From Candidatus Bathyarchaeota archaeon (lineage in GTDB: Archaea; Thermoproteota; Bathyarchaeia; Bathyarchaeales; UBA233): a DNA stretch of 35,855 bases. Under the pieces are notes generated by a model, which ran no database searches, was not told the origin of the DNA, and saw only the letters and a list, made by a program, of their open reading frames with translations. Positions within the stretch are counted from its first letter, which is position 1. Every line of letters begins with the position of its first letter. Positions 1 to 7,271 of this stretch are shown here, one piece after another. Where the stretch lies: the NCBI GenBank assembly GCA_025057795.1, contig JANXEP010000051.1, forward strand, positions 1 to 35,855. Direction: 5' to 3'. The translations under genes were made by a program, and so were the position numbers.

Positions 1-265
1 CAGCCGGCCTATAATCGCTGATAAGCTTTTCAAGCCCCACCATTATCTGAGCAGTCTGCTGGGCATGGCTGCCGCTGCCTACGCCTAAATCCACATCAGC
101 CCCTTTAAGGCTGAACTCCTCAAAGAACACGCGGCTAAGCATGTAATCATAATGCTGCCCACTCCACACAAACACGCTTTCCACGCCTTTCCCCTCCAGC
201 TCCCGCAGCACGGGAGCCAGCTTAACGACTTCGGGCCGCGTGCCTGCAACAACCATAACAGACAT
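1..265 (-). CDS. wecB: UDP-N-acetylglucosamine 2-epimerase, N-terminal part (truncated by window edge)
   Basis: I translated this partial frame by hand: 88 codons run off the left edge with no stop. Near the start it reads GTRPEVVKLAPVL, the phosphate-binding opening of non-hydrolysing UDP-GlcNAc 2-epimerases. It then has a WSGQHYDYM stretch matching the family's G-Q-H-x-x-M region. The family interconverts UDP-GlcNAc and UDP-ManNAc for surface polysaccharides and N-glycans. The ATG at 265 is preceded by AGGAGT nine bases upstream, which supports this start. It lies 13 bases downstream of the RelE-like toxin gene on the same strand, so it may share that transcript. The family is clear, but the substrate could be a related UDP-sugar. 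Confidence 0.85.
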   Translation of the reverse strand, partial: MSVMVVAGTRPEVVKLAPVLRELEGKGVESVFVWSGQHYDYMLSRVFFEEFSLKGADVDLGVGSGSHAQQTAQIMVGLEKLISDYRPA

Positions 266-278
266 CAAGCGAATACTC

Positions 279-554
279 CTAGCTTTTATAGGCTCTTTTT
301 CTGCTTTCCACATGAGTAACATATATTGTCTTTTCGTCTTTGTCAGCGACAAAGATTATACGATACGTTCCAACCCTAATCCTGAAGGCCCCCGTTAAGC
401 CCTTAACCTTTTCAACATCCATCTCCTTTAAGGCTAGAGGATAATCTCCCAGACTGTTTATTATATGCTTAATTCTGCTTTTGATTTTCTCATTCTCAAG
501 TTCTGTTAAAAACTTGTGAACTCTGCGGTGGGCAATCACCCTGAATTTAGGCAC
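279..554 (-). CDS. RelE/ParE-family toxin
   Basis: This 91-residue basic protein has the RelE/ParE-fold pattern: an N-terminal strand and helices (VHKFLTEL, IKSRIKHIINSL), then G-x-F-R-I-R-V-G-x-Y-R-I-I-F, and a closing strand IYVTHVESRKRAY. RelE toxins cleave mRNA on the ribosome and ParE relatives inhibit gyrase; the sequence alone does not decide between them. The V-x-x-R-x-x-A-Y ending is typical of archaeal RelE. Its start lies inside the end of the upstream antitoxin gene (8-base overlap), indicating coupled translation, with the antitoxin made first. It is the last gene of the toxin-antitoxin run. Confidence 0.85.
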   Translation of the reverse strand: MPKFRVIAHRRVHKFLTELENEKIKSRIKHIINSLGDYPLALKEMDVEKVKGLTGAFRIRVGTYRIIFVADKDEKTIYVTHVESRKRAYKS

Positions 555-759
555 GGGAAAGCTCCTCTAAGGTCACATAGTTTCCCCGCTTCATCTCCTC
601 GACGGAGCGCTGGATATCCTCAATTTCCTCTCGGCTCAACTCAGCCTCAGGCAGACTCCTCTCAAGAACCATGGCTATAACGTCCTCAATAAGCCTGAGA
701 CGTTCACCAAGCCGTTTAACCTCCTCATAAATCATTTCAAGCGTCACTTGGCCAGACAC
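547..759 (-). CDS. RelB-type antitoxin, partner of the RelE-like toxin
   Basis: This is a small acidic protein of 70 residues. An N-terminal helical region (VTLEMIYEEVKRLGERLRLIE) precedes an E/R-rich helix and the tail GNYVTLEELSRA, which resembles the YVTLEEL ending of many archaeal RelB-like antitoxins. It would bind and neutralise the RelE-like protein encoded immediately downstream with an 8-base overlap. I see no clear DNA-binding motif, so autoregulation is unproven. It starts 49 bases after the MNT gene and shares that gene's strand. Position, size and charge support the call more than sequence identity does. Confidence 0.75.
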   Translation of the reverse strand: MSGQVTLEMIYEEVKRLGERLRLIEDVIAMVLERSLPEAELSREEIEDIQRSVEEMKRGNYVTLEELSRA

Positions 760-808
760 AGTCTCACCAACAAAACACTCTTACGAGCCGCCCTATTATT
801 CGTTTCCA

Positions 809-1099
809 CTACGCCTCTATAAGCTCCTCTTCCCTGATGAAGCGGCGGTACCACCTGTTCAGCATGTCCGGCGTCGCCACATTAAGCTCCACAGGCTCCT
901 CAACAGCCTTGTACACCTTAACCATCATGTCATACCTGCGCTCTATCAAATCCGTAACCACAAGTATGTCTATGTCGCTTGCACCCACAGCCTCACCCCT
1001 GACAGCTGAGCCAAAAAGGTAAACCCTCACGTTCGGATCTATTTCCCGCACGATGGCCTTAACCCGCCTAGCCAGCTCCACACAATTACCTATGTTCAT
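809..1099 (-). CDS. Minimal nucleotidyltransferase (MNT), antitoxin of a HEPN/MNT pair
   Basis: A 96-residue protein carries the Pol-beta-type core G30-S31-x-x-R followed by SDIDILVV at 41-48. This supplies the GS motif and the two metal-binding aspartates of MNT-type nucleotidyltransferases. In characterised HEPN/MNT modules the MNT protein neutralises the HEPN RNase by adding AMP to it. The gene overlaps the HEPN gene by four bases (ATGA at 1096-1099), so the pair is translationally coupled, here in the order HEPN then MNT. The length is normal for a stand-alone MNT. Confidence 0.85.
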   Translation of the reverse strand: MNIGNCVELARRVKAIVREIDPNVRVYLFGSAVRGEAVGASDIDILVVTDLIERRYDMMVKVYKAVEEPVELNVATPDMLNRWYRRFIREEELIEA

Positions 1100-1443
1100 G
1101 AAACCCCATCCACGAGGGGTTCAAACCTCTCAACAACAAACCTGTGGAGGCTCCGAGCCTCCTTCTCCTCGTAGCTGTAGGGCAGATATCTTGAGGTGAC
1201 ATATGCCTCCTCGAGGCGCACATAATGCAGGTTTTCCTTGTCCTCCACGAGAACCTTAAGGCTGGGAGCTGCCCATGCAAGCCCCCTAATAAGCCTCCTA
1301 AGCATATGGGTTCTTGGATAGGAGCCGAACTTGACAAGCAACTTATATTTCAACATGAGTTGGCAATACTGCTCCAGGCTGAATGCAACTACACTCTGCC
1401 TAAGCGCCGCTTGAACGTATAAGCAAAACGCTCCACCCTTCAT
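1096..1443 (-). CDS. HEPN-domain protein, putative RNase toxin of the HEPN/MNT pair
   Basis: A 115-residue helical protein. The stretch YPRTHMLRRL at 42-51 and the later AYVTSRYLPYSYEEKEA segment at 80-96 match archaeal HEPN proteins paired with MNTs. The usual first HEPN helix is short or missing, since the protein starts almost directly at the second helix. No alternative ATG or GTG start lies just upstream in frame. GGAGAT sits 14 bases before the ATG. Its start overlaps the PIN toxin stop by four bases (ATGA), and its end overlaps the MNT start in the same way. The RNase activity is inferred from family, not from a clear R-x4-6-H motif. Confidence 0.7.
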   Translation of the reverse strand: MKGGAFCLYVQAALRQSVVAFSLEQYCQLMLKYKLLVKFGSYPRTHMLRRLIRGLAWAAPSLKVLVEDKENLHYVRLEEAYVTSRYLPYSYEEKEARSLHRFVVERFEPLVDGVS

Positions 1444-1919
1444 GGGAGCACGTTGATCTCCTTCACAGTTCTGAAGTCCTCGTCGAAGGTTGCCACATTG
1501 CCAATTTTCATCCTCAAGGCCACGGATAGGTTTATGGCGTCAGCTGGTAGCAGACCGTACTTGTCAACATGGCGAAGCGAATTCTCCCAGTCCTCATATT
1601 CTATGCTCGCTACTCTAAGCCCCCTTTCACATAGGTGCCTAATATATTGTTGCACTTTATTGACAAAGGCTGAACACTGCTCCCTCACATGCCTTTCGTA
1701 CTTCAGCGCCTCCCTGATTTTCCATAGGCTTTTCTCGCCTAGAATGCTGCTTGCCTGGGCGATCATAACTTTGAAGGTAACCTCCTCAAGAACCAATGGG
1801 GTGACGTATCCGATAAGCCTGTTACCCTCAACAAGCTCAAGAACCTCCCTGGCTTTGTCAGCTCCAGGCTCGCCGAGCATAAGCTTCAGGAATATTGAGG
1901 AGTCTATGAAAACCCTCAG
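1440..1919 (-). CDS. vapC: PIN-domain (VapC-like) ribonuclease toxin with a CTG start
   Basis: The first ATG of this frame, at 1880, would give 146 residues but drop the first strand and first catalytic aspartate of the PIN fold. Reading upstream in frame restores VFIDSSIFLKL, with aspartate at residue 6, if translation starts at CTG 1919 (159 residues). The other acidic positions are present: E45/E46, D127 in the LPADAINLS segment, and D146/D148. The CTG overlaps the antitoxin stop as CTGA (1916-1919), mimicking the ATGA couplings in the rest of this run. No ATG, GTG or TTG exists between the upstream in-frame stop and 1880. VapC-type toxins cleave tRNA or rRNA. PIN assignment is strong; the start codon is inferred. 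Confidence 0.85.
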   Translation of the reverse strand: MRVFIDSSIFLKLMLGEPGADKAREVLELVEGNRLIGYVTPLVLEEVTFKVMIAQASSILGEKSLWKIREALKYERHVREQCSAFVNKVQQYIRHLCERGLRVASIEYEDWENSLRHVDKYGLLPADAINLSVALRMKIGNVATFDEDFRTVKEINVLP

Positions 1920-2161
1920 GGGGCTTCATCTCCATACTTGAGGGCGTGATAGGCGTCATCAAGCTCCCTAAGCGTTAAACCGCAGGACTTAAGAATGCCC
2001 AGCATCTGATCGGTCATGTACTCCTTGGACCTCCTCCGGATAAACTCCTTTATAGCCAGCCTGAGGGCTTCACTTCTGGATAAACCCATGGACTCCGCGG
2101 TTCTTGCGAATTCTTCCAGCAGATCCTCCTCGATCCTGAAGTAAACGCCCTTAGACTTCAT
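1916..2161 (-). CDS. Ribbon-helix-helix (CopG/VapB-like) antitoxin
   Basis: The protein begins MKSKGVYFRIEEDLLEEF, followed by two helices (EEDLLEEFARTAESMG and SRSEALRLAIKEFIRRR). This is a standard ribbon-helix-helix DNA-binding domain. The C-terminal part (DQMLGILKSCGLTLRELDDAYHAL) would bind the PIN toxin encoded next. I prefer the ATG at 2161 (81 residues) over the upstream in-frame ATG at 2188. The latter would lie between the TATA-like box at 2195-2202 and the expected transcription start. RHH antitoxins normally repress their own operon, and repeated TGTATA elements lie in this promoter. Confidence 0.85.
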   Translation of the reverse strand: MKSKGVYFRIEEDLLEEFARTAESMGLSRSEALRLAIKEFIRRRSKEYMTDQMLGILKSCGLTLRELDDAYHALKYGDEAP

Positions 2162-2202
2162 ATACAACACTGTATAAATGTATATCAAAAATTGTATATA
2201 AA
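2161..2202 (-). promoter_or_regulatory. Promoter and probable RHH operator of the toxin-antitoxin run
   Basis: On the minus strand a TATA-like TTTATATA occupies 2202-2195, about 35-40 bases before the preferred antitoxin ATG at 2161. Overlapping it are repeats of one hexamer on the plus strand: TGTATA at 2171, 2179 and 2193, and its inverse TATACA at 2161. The 2161-2176 pair forms a palindrome with a 4-base spacer. Repeated short half-sites across a promoter are the usual target of RHH antitoxins, so autorepression is likely. This is read from sequence only. Confidence 0.55.
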
Positions 2203-2251
2203 CTTTCAGGCATCCTTACCGGATTCCCATCTGTACTGTTTCAGCTTAATT

Positions 2252-3718
2252 TTACGCAGTGGCGGAGCCCCTTTCTATGCGGTATTTCCTGTAGGCGGAA
2301 GCTAAAAGCAAACCCAAGGTTAAAAGTGAAAGCGAAACCATAATTGGGTCAAGCCTTATACCCCAAGGCGTGTAGTTTAGGACTAGGCCTATGAGCGGAA
2401 CCAGCGCCAAGCTTAGGCCTATGGAAAGCGCCAGCCTCTCCAGGGGGCTAAGCTCCTCCCGACGTGGGTAAAGCGCTTCAACCAGCGAATAACCCGGTAG
2501 GAAGAGGACGAAAAGCGAGCCGAGGGCCATCCTCAAAACCGAAAGTGCGGGGAGAACACTTGACAGGTATACTGTTATGATGCATAGGCAAACCAGTCCA
2601 GCCGACGCCATGAAACCTAAACCATGCATTGAACGCAGGTAGGTGCTGAAGCTTTTAGGCGGATTCGGATTCACAAGCTCCAGGGAGCCCTTGCGAACCA
2701 GGCTGAAGACGGTTTTGGCTAGGAGGCTGGGCTTATAACCCATGGCGCTGGAGAAAACTAGGTTTTCAAGGTTTATTTGGCTATTAGACTTTATAAGCCG
2801 TTTAACGGCCTTTTCCACATCATTGAGGCTGCCGTTTTCACTTTGCCTCAAGACGAGACGCCATCCCCTATAGAGGCGGGCTAGGTAAACCCAAAACTTT
2901 TCCCTTAAATAGGTGTAGCCCCCAATTCCCACAGCGGCCACTGCAGCCAGCCCGCCCACGCCCATGAATAGCCTAAGCCTCCCAGCCTCAATGCCAGCCC
3001 TAGAAACCTCAGGCTCCATTGAAAACGCCTGCATGGCTAGGCTCCGCGTTTCTTCAGCATCACCGGCCATGGCGCGGGACAAAGCCCTTCTGAGGAATCC
3101 CACCATTTCTGAGACGTCTCCACCATTGGTTTCAGCCCTCCTCACAGCCAAATAGCCAGCTATGATGGACTCCTCAAGCGTGGGGCTTATGCCAGCATTA
3201 CCGGTTTGAGGCTGTGTGGGCTGTGGCATGTCGCCCGTCACGTTCAGCCAAAGCTGGTTCCACCTGCCATGATATGTGAAGGCGCCTGCTGTCTCGTTGT
3301 AAACCCACATTTCGAAAACCAGCCGCACATTCTCAGCTGGGCTTTTCAACACCACATCAATGGGGAGAACCTCTGAAGTGTTATGTGCCAATATGGTTCT
3401 AAGCTCCATCATGGGCTCAGCCGCCATGGGCGTGGTTTCATTAACGGTAGAGTTTTTGTCGCCGACTTTAACCAGCACCCGATAGTACATCACGCGCCCC
3501 TCATGGTTCCCAACATAAACATTAAGCCTAAAAGGCTGGCCTGCCCCGACAACCCGTGGGTAGTCAGCTATCTTCCCCCCAGGCCCAAGCAGTCCAAGCT
3601 CGGAGAAGGGTTCCACTACGCGGCCGGCGTTCAGCACTTGAACAGCGGCGAACACAGCTGAAACTATAAGTATGGCGGCTATAACCGCTAAAACTTCCTC
3701 GTCGAAAACCCAGCTCAT
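2252..3718 (-). CDS. DUF1616-related membrane protein with permuted domains
   Basis: A 488-residue protein of unknown function. Residues 9-31 form an N-terminal membrane segment. Residues about 36-165 form an external domain (GPGGKIADYP, then VYVGNHEGRVMYYRV) that resembles the part normally found at the C-terminus of DUF1616 proteins. A second membrane segment lies near 250-270. A cytoplasmic winged-helix-like region follows at about 295-345. The C-terminal membrane block contains FLPGYSLVEALYPR, LSPLERLALSIGLSLALVP and LNYTPWGIR, the diagnostic N-terminal part of DUF1616. The two DUF1616 parts are thus in reversed order. Its ATG overlaps the upstream epimerase stop by one base (TAATG), suggesting a role with surface glycans. 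Confidence 0.75.
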   Translation of the reverse strand: MSWVFDEEVLAVIAAILIVSAVFAAVQVLNAGRVVEPFSELGLLGPGGKIADYPRVVGAGQPFRLNVYVGNHEGRVMYYRVLVKVGDKNSTVNETTPMAAEPMMELRTILAHNTSEVLPIDVVLKSPAENVRLVFEMWVYNETAGAFTYHGRWNQLWLNVTGDMPQPTQPQTGNAGISPTLEESIIAGYLAVRRAETNGGDVSEMVGFLRRALSRAMAGDAEETRSLAMQAFSMEPEVSRAGIEAGRLRLFMGVGGLAAVAAVGIGGYTYLREKFWVYLARLYRGWRLVLRQSENGSLNDVEKAVKRLIKSNSQINLENLVFSSAMGYKPSLLAKTVFSLVRKGSLELVNPNPPKSFSTYLRSMHGLGFMASAGLVCLCIITVYLSSVLPALSVLRMALGSLFVLFLPGYSLVEALYPRREELSPLERLALSIGLSLALVPLIGLVLNYTPWGIRLDPIMVSLSLLTLGLLLASAYRKYRIERGSATA

Positions 3719-4680
3719 TAAAGCTTGCCCTTAAGCTCTTCGAGTATGCTTCGTGCAGCCTCTCTAAGCGCACGCCTACTATCCATTTTAGGCTTCCATC
3801 CTAAACCCTTAAGCCTATCAATGGTTAGGGCTATCTTCTTTACGTCGCCAGGCCAGCCGACACCGTGAAGCACAGGTTTATACTTGTACCTTACGCCCCT
3901 TAAGCCCATAACTGAGGCCACTATGCTGGCAATCTCATTAACGTCAACCCAGTCCTCGCTGCCCACGTTGTAGGCTTCAAAACCGTCGCCTAGGCTTTCC
4001 CAAGCAGCCATAGTGGCATCTACAGCATCGCTTATGTATATGTAGCTTCTTGTCTGTGTTCCGTCGCCGAGGATCTCCAGCACATCCGGCTGCTCCGTAA
4101 GCTTCACAATAAAATCGTAAACAACTCCATGCCTTAGCCTAGGTCCAACCACATTCGCATAGCGAAGCGCAACCGCGCCTATCCCATATAGGCGGCTGTA
4201 AGCATGGATTAGGCTTTCGCAGGCTGCCTTGCTGGCGCCATAGACTGAAACAGGCCTTATAGGCGCCGACTCATCCACCGGTATGGCTTCGGGCTCGCCG
4301 TAAACGCTGCTTGAGGAGGCGAAGACAAGTTGCTTAACGTCCGCCTTTCTCATGGCCTCTAAAAGGTTGAAGGTTGCCACAACATTCTCGCTGAAGTGGA
4401 TGTCTGGGTTGGTGGTGCTCACCCGAACCTCGGGGTTGGCTGAGAAATGGAAGACGGCTTCCACGCCAGCTGCGGCTTTAACGGCAGCTTGAGGATCCTT
4501 CAGATCCACGTCCAAAACCTCAACATTCCAGCCGTGGTGGCGGATGTTTTCAAGCCTTCCGCTACTAAAGTTATCCAGCACCCTTACATTACAGCCTTCA
4601 AGTACAAGCCTATCAACTATGTGGCTGCCTATGAACCCGGCTCCGCCCGTTACAAGGACAGGGGTTTCCACATAAACCAC
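3718..4680 (-). CDS. NAD-dependent sugar-nucleotide epimerase/dehydratase (GalE-like)
   Basis: A 320-residue extended short-chain dehydrogenase. The Rossmann motif TGGAGFIGSH is at 11-20. The catalytic S-x(n)-Y-x3-K has Y147 and K151 in VYGASK, with serines at 122-125 in the SSSSVYGEP segment. The downstream RYANVVGPRLRHGVV segment fits UDP-glucose 4-epimerase-like archaeal enzymes. It would interconvert UDP-hexoses, for example UDP-Glc/UDP-Gal or the GlcNAc/GalNAc forms, for glycan synthesis in the cytoplasm. It is coupled to the DUF1616 gene by a one-base stop/start overlap. The exact sugar cannot be read from sequence; dTDP-glucose dehydratase is less likely on length and motif pattern. 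Confidence 0.88.
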   Translation of the reverse strand: MVYVETPVLVTGGAGFIGSHIVDRLVLEGCNVRVLDNFSSGRLENIRHHGWNVEVLDVDLKDPQAAVKAAAGVEAVFHFSANPEVRVSTTNPDIHFSENVVATFNLLEAMRKADVKQLVFASSSSVYGEPEAIPVDESAPIRPVSVYGASKAACESLIHAYSRLYGIGAVALRYANVVGPRLRHGVVYDFIVKLTEQPDVLEILGDGTQTRSYIYISDAVDATMAAWESLGDGFEAYNVGSEDWVDVNEIASIVASVMGLRGVRYKYKPVLHGVGWPGDVKKIALTIDRLKGLGWKPKMDSRRALREAARSILEELKGKL

Positions 4681-4714
4681 TAAAAAGGAAGGTTAAACTG
4701 TGGAACAGTCTGGT

Positions 4715-4942
4715 TTAGGCCAGAATCTCAAGAACCTTCACGGCCACTATGAGCATGAAAGCCATGAGAAGCGGCCAAATGGCCACATCCAAGCGTTTTC
4801 CAAGCTCAAGAAGCCTGCGTCTGGAATCCGCCGACAGCATCTCCTTTGATGCCAAAAGCGATATGAGCAGCATTGTTGCCGCAACTCCCAATGTGGCGCC
4901 AAAAGCCACAGCCACAACGGTGGTGGTAACTGATGATATCAC
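4715..4942 (-). CDS. Small two-span membrane protein, unknown function
   Basis: This 75-residue protein has two hydrophobic segments, at about residues 4-29 and 54-74. A charged linker between them (SKEMLSADSRRRLLELGKRLD) probably lies on the cytoplasmic side. I do not recognise a family. It sits between the CPBP protease gene (49 bases away) and the epimerase gene (34 bases away) on the same strand, so it is probably part of the same transcription unit. The small overlapping frames on either strand here are less plausible than this clean two-helix product. Confidence 0.6.
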   Translation of the reverse strand: MISSVTTTVVAVAFGATLGVAATMLLISLLASKEMLSADSRRRLLELGKRLDVAIWPLLMAFMLIVAVKVLEILA

Positions 4943-4991
4943 TTGCCTTCCCCTTTCTCCAAAGCTGAATCCTATTATGTGCCGTCACCCC

Positions 4992-5756
4992 TTATAAGCC
5001 TTTCCATAAAAACGGAAAAACTATGAATAGGCCAACGTTGGTAAGTCCGTGGGAGAGGCTTGCTCCAACAAGGCTTCCAGTTTTAAGCACAGCATACCCA
5101 AAAATAAGGCCTACCGCGAAAACGAAAATCAAGTCTAGGGCTGAAAACCACCCAATATGAAGTAAAGCGAAGATTATGCTCACGCCCAGAAGCCCAGCCT
5201 TCCATCCCAGCGCCTTAACGGCTGTGCCTTGCATTATACCCCTGAAAACCAATTCCTCAACAAAACCCGTGTAGAAGGCTATGGCTAGGGCTAAAAGCGC
5301 ATAGCCCGCCGGGGAAAGCCCCGAAGCTAAAGGCTCAGGTCTTAAAATCAAGTATTCCAGTGCGCCAAGCGGCATCCCCGTCAAGCCTAGCCCCAGCTGA
5401 GCCAGAGGCTTTTTAAAGGTGAGTCCCACCTCTCCGGAGCTTAGTCCCTGAACCCTTATGACGGCTATGGCTGCCGCAAGCATAAGCGTGCCAGAGGCAG
5501 GATACCAGAAATAGCTTGGGAGATGCGCCAGGGGCAGGGATAGGCTGGCTATCCTAGTTATGGGCGCCAAAGACAAAGCCAGGAAAAGGCTGGAGGCAGG
5601 GTTGGATTCGTGCCAGAAAACCGAAAGAGCCAAAAGTGCAACCAGCAGAAACGAATATGCAAACAGCCCATATGCAGGGTTCACGAAATATGTTGTTACC
5701 TCGGCTGCAGCGATTAAGCCTGTGAAAACCGTGAAAGCCTTAAGCTCAGCCTTCAC
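4992..5756 (-). CDS. CPBP-family intramembrane glutamic protease
   Basis: A 254-residue polytopic membrane protein. It carries the CPBP/Rce1 signature E167-E168-x3-R172 in FVEELVFRG, then H200 in ALLHIGW and H236 in SHGLTN. These residues form the intramembrane active site of CAAX-protease and bacteriocin-processing relatives. About seven hydrophobic segments are visible. Archaeal CPBP substrates are largely unknown; context points to envelope protein processing. The gene overlaps the upstream DUF457-GT2 gene by 11 bases, indicating translational coupling. Confidence 0.9.
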   Translation of the reverse strand: MKAELKAFTVFTGLIAAAEVTTYFVNPAYGLFAYSFLLVALLALSVFWHESNPASSLFLALSLAPITRIASLSLPLAHLPSYFWYPASGTLMLAAAIAVIRVQGLSSGEVGLTFKKPLAQLGLGLTGMPLGALEYLILRPEPLASGLSPAGYALLALAIAFYTGFVEELVFRGIMQGTAVKALGWKAGLLGVSIIFALLHIGWFSALDLIFVFAVGLIFGYAVLKTGSLVGASLSHGLTNVGLFIVFPFLWKGL

Positions 5757-7245
5757 CCTTCTCCTCTCTGATCCTCTGGATTATTCTGCGTTCTATTCGC
5801 CTAAGTAGGAAGGCTATGGCGCCCAAGGCTATGGATTGGGAGGCGAAGAGCAGCAGCATCACCCCCATAAGCGCCCAGCCGCTATGCCAAATTCCAAGGA
5901 AGGCTAAGCGGTAAATAACCCATAAAAGTATGGCTATGGCGGGGATTATGGTTGAGGCTGCTATGGCTGAAAGGAACAAAATGGGGTTATGCCTTCTCGC
6001 CAGCCCAACAACGGAGGAAAGTATGGCAAAACCGTGGCGCCACGTGGCAAGCTTTCTCCGGCCTATCCTAGCCCTGTATCCTATGGGAACCTCGGTTATG
6101 CTCTGCTCTACAGCAGCTTGAGCTGCAACCTCCACCTCTGTAGAAAATCCTCTTGAGGCGAGGTCGATGCGCTTTGCGAACTCCGTCTTAAGCAGGTACA
6201 TGCCTGAACACACATCGGACAGGCTGGTGCCGAAGAGAATGTTGAAGGTTTGGGTTATTATCCAGTTTCCAAGCCTGTGGAGGCGGCTTATGTTACGCCT
6301 ATCCCGGGCTCCAATAACCAGCGAGTAAAACCTTCCATGGCCTAGCAGCCGACCGATATCCTTCGGGTCATAGGTGTGGTCTCCATCCATAACAAGAATA
6401 TATGGCGTGGCAACATGTTCAATGGCGGTTTTAAGGGCTCCCGTCTTACCCACACCATGCTGATAGATGACTTTAGCTCCCTTAGACTGTGCAATCTTGT
6501 CAGTTCCATCCCTAGAGTAGCCATCCACAACCAGAACGTGGCCGTAGCCCTCACGCCTCAACTCGTCAAGTACAAGCCCGATGGCCTTAGCCTCATTCAA
6601 GGTTGGAATAACAACCGTCACATGCCCAGGCAGTATACTCCCATCATCCATAACAGCTGATTCCTGAATAGCACCTTCAGGGTCGGCGGCTCCATTGAAC
6701 CCCGCGGCGACATTAGCCTGCAGCGTAAACACGGCGCCCCTCCAGCCCTTGATAAAGCTTATGGATACTGCCGCAAGCAGCATGAGGGAAACTATCAACC
6801 CCTCCCCAGTGAACAATGGAGCATCCAAGCTTCTAAAGGCGTGGAAGGTTATGGGCTCGGCGAGCAAAGCCATGTTTGGGCTTAAGTTCACGGACCCGCC
6901 AACATGAACCGTGAGGTTCGCCTTAACCCATATGGCATTTCCATACAAGGGCCAGAATACTGGCGTAGCCCCTGAAAAGGCATCAAGCACCACATGTGAA
7001 GCCAGTGTGAAGAAGGCTGAGGCGCATGTGCGCATTCCCCTCTTTAGGGCATAGGCTGTGATGGAAAGGGGAATGAACACTGCAGCCAACACAAATATAG
7101 AGTGGGAAAGCGACCTATGCACGAGAAACAAGGCGTCGAAGTCTGGGATCAAAGCTAGAAGCGCCAAAGGCAGAGCCCTTTTTGGACTTAACCCTAGGAC
7201 AATCAGCACTACGAAGGGAACCATGAAGTGTACCAGAGGCTCCAT
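5746..7245 (-). CDS. Fusion of a DUF457-type membrane hydrolase domain with a family 2 glycosyltransferase
   Basis: Residues 1-165 form a membrane domain with H6, D35, D37 (IPDFDAL), H48 (SLSHS), H84 and D88 (SHVVLDAF). This is the YdjM/DUF457 metal-dependent hydrolase pattern. Residues 208-400 are a GT-A glycosyltransferase: VTVVIPTLNEA, VVDGYSRDGT, and the metal-binding DGD at 287-289. This part resembles dolichyl/polyprenyl-phosphate sugar transferases. Two further membrane helices (about 420-450 and 455-482) close the protein. It would transfer a sugar from a nucleotide sugar to a lipid carrier at the membrane; the role of the DUF457 half is unknown. It heads the CPBP-containing group. 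Confidence 0.85.
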   Translation of the reverse strand: MEPLVHFMVPFVVLIVLGLSPKRALPLALLALIPDFDALFLVHRSLSHSIFVLAAVFIPLSITAYALKRGMRTCASAFFTLASHVVLDAFSGATPVFWPLYGNAIWVKANLTVHVGGSVNLSPNMALLAEPITFHAFRSLDAPLFTGEGLIVSLMLLAAVSISFIKGWRGAVFTLQANVAAGFNGAADPEGAIQESAVMDDGSILPGHVTVVIPTLNEAKAIGLVLDELRREGYGHVLVVDGYSRDGTDKIAQSKGAKVIYQHGVGKTGALKTAIEHVATPYILVMDGDHTYDPKDIGRLLGHGRFYSLVIGARDRRNISRLHRLGNWIITQTFNILFGTSLSDVCSGMYLLKTEFAKRIDLASRGFSTEVEVAAQAAVEQSITEVPIGYRARIGRRKLATWRHGFAILSSVVGLARRHNPILFLSAIAASTIIPAIAILLWVIYRLAFLGIWHSGWALMGVMLLLFASQSIALGAIAFLLRRIERRIIQRIREEKGEG

Positions 7246-7271
7246 TGGACTTCAACAATAACTTCTTTTAG

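Noticed and set aside
1086..1337. Minus-strand 83-residue frame inside the HEPN gene.
   Set aside because: It is a shifted shadow of the HEPN frame, which has recognisable family motifs and coupled start and stop codons.
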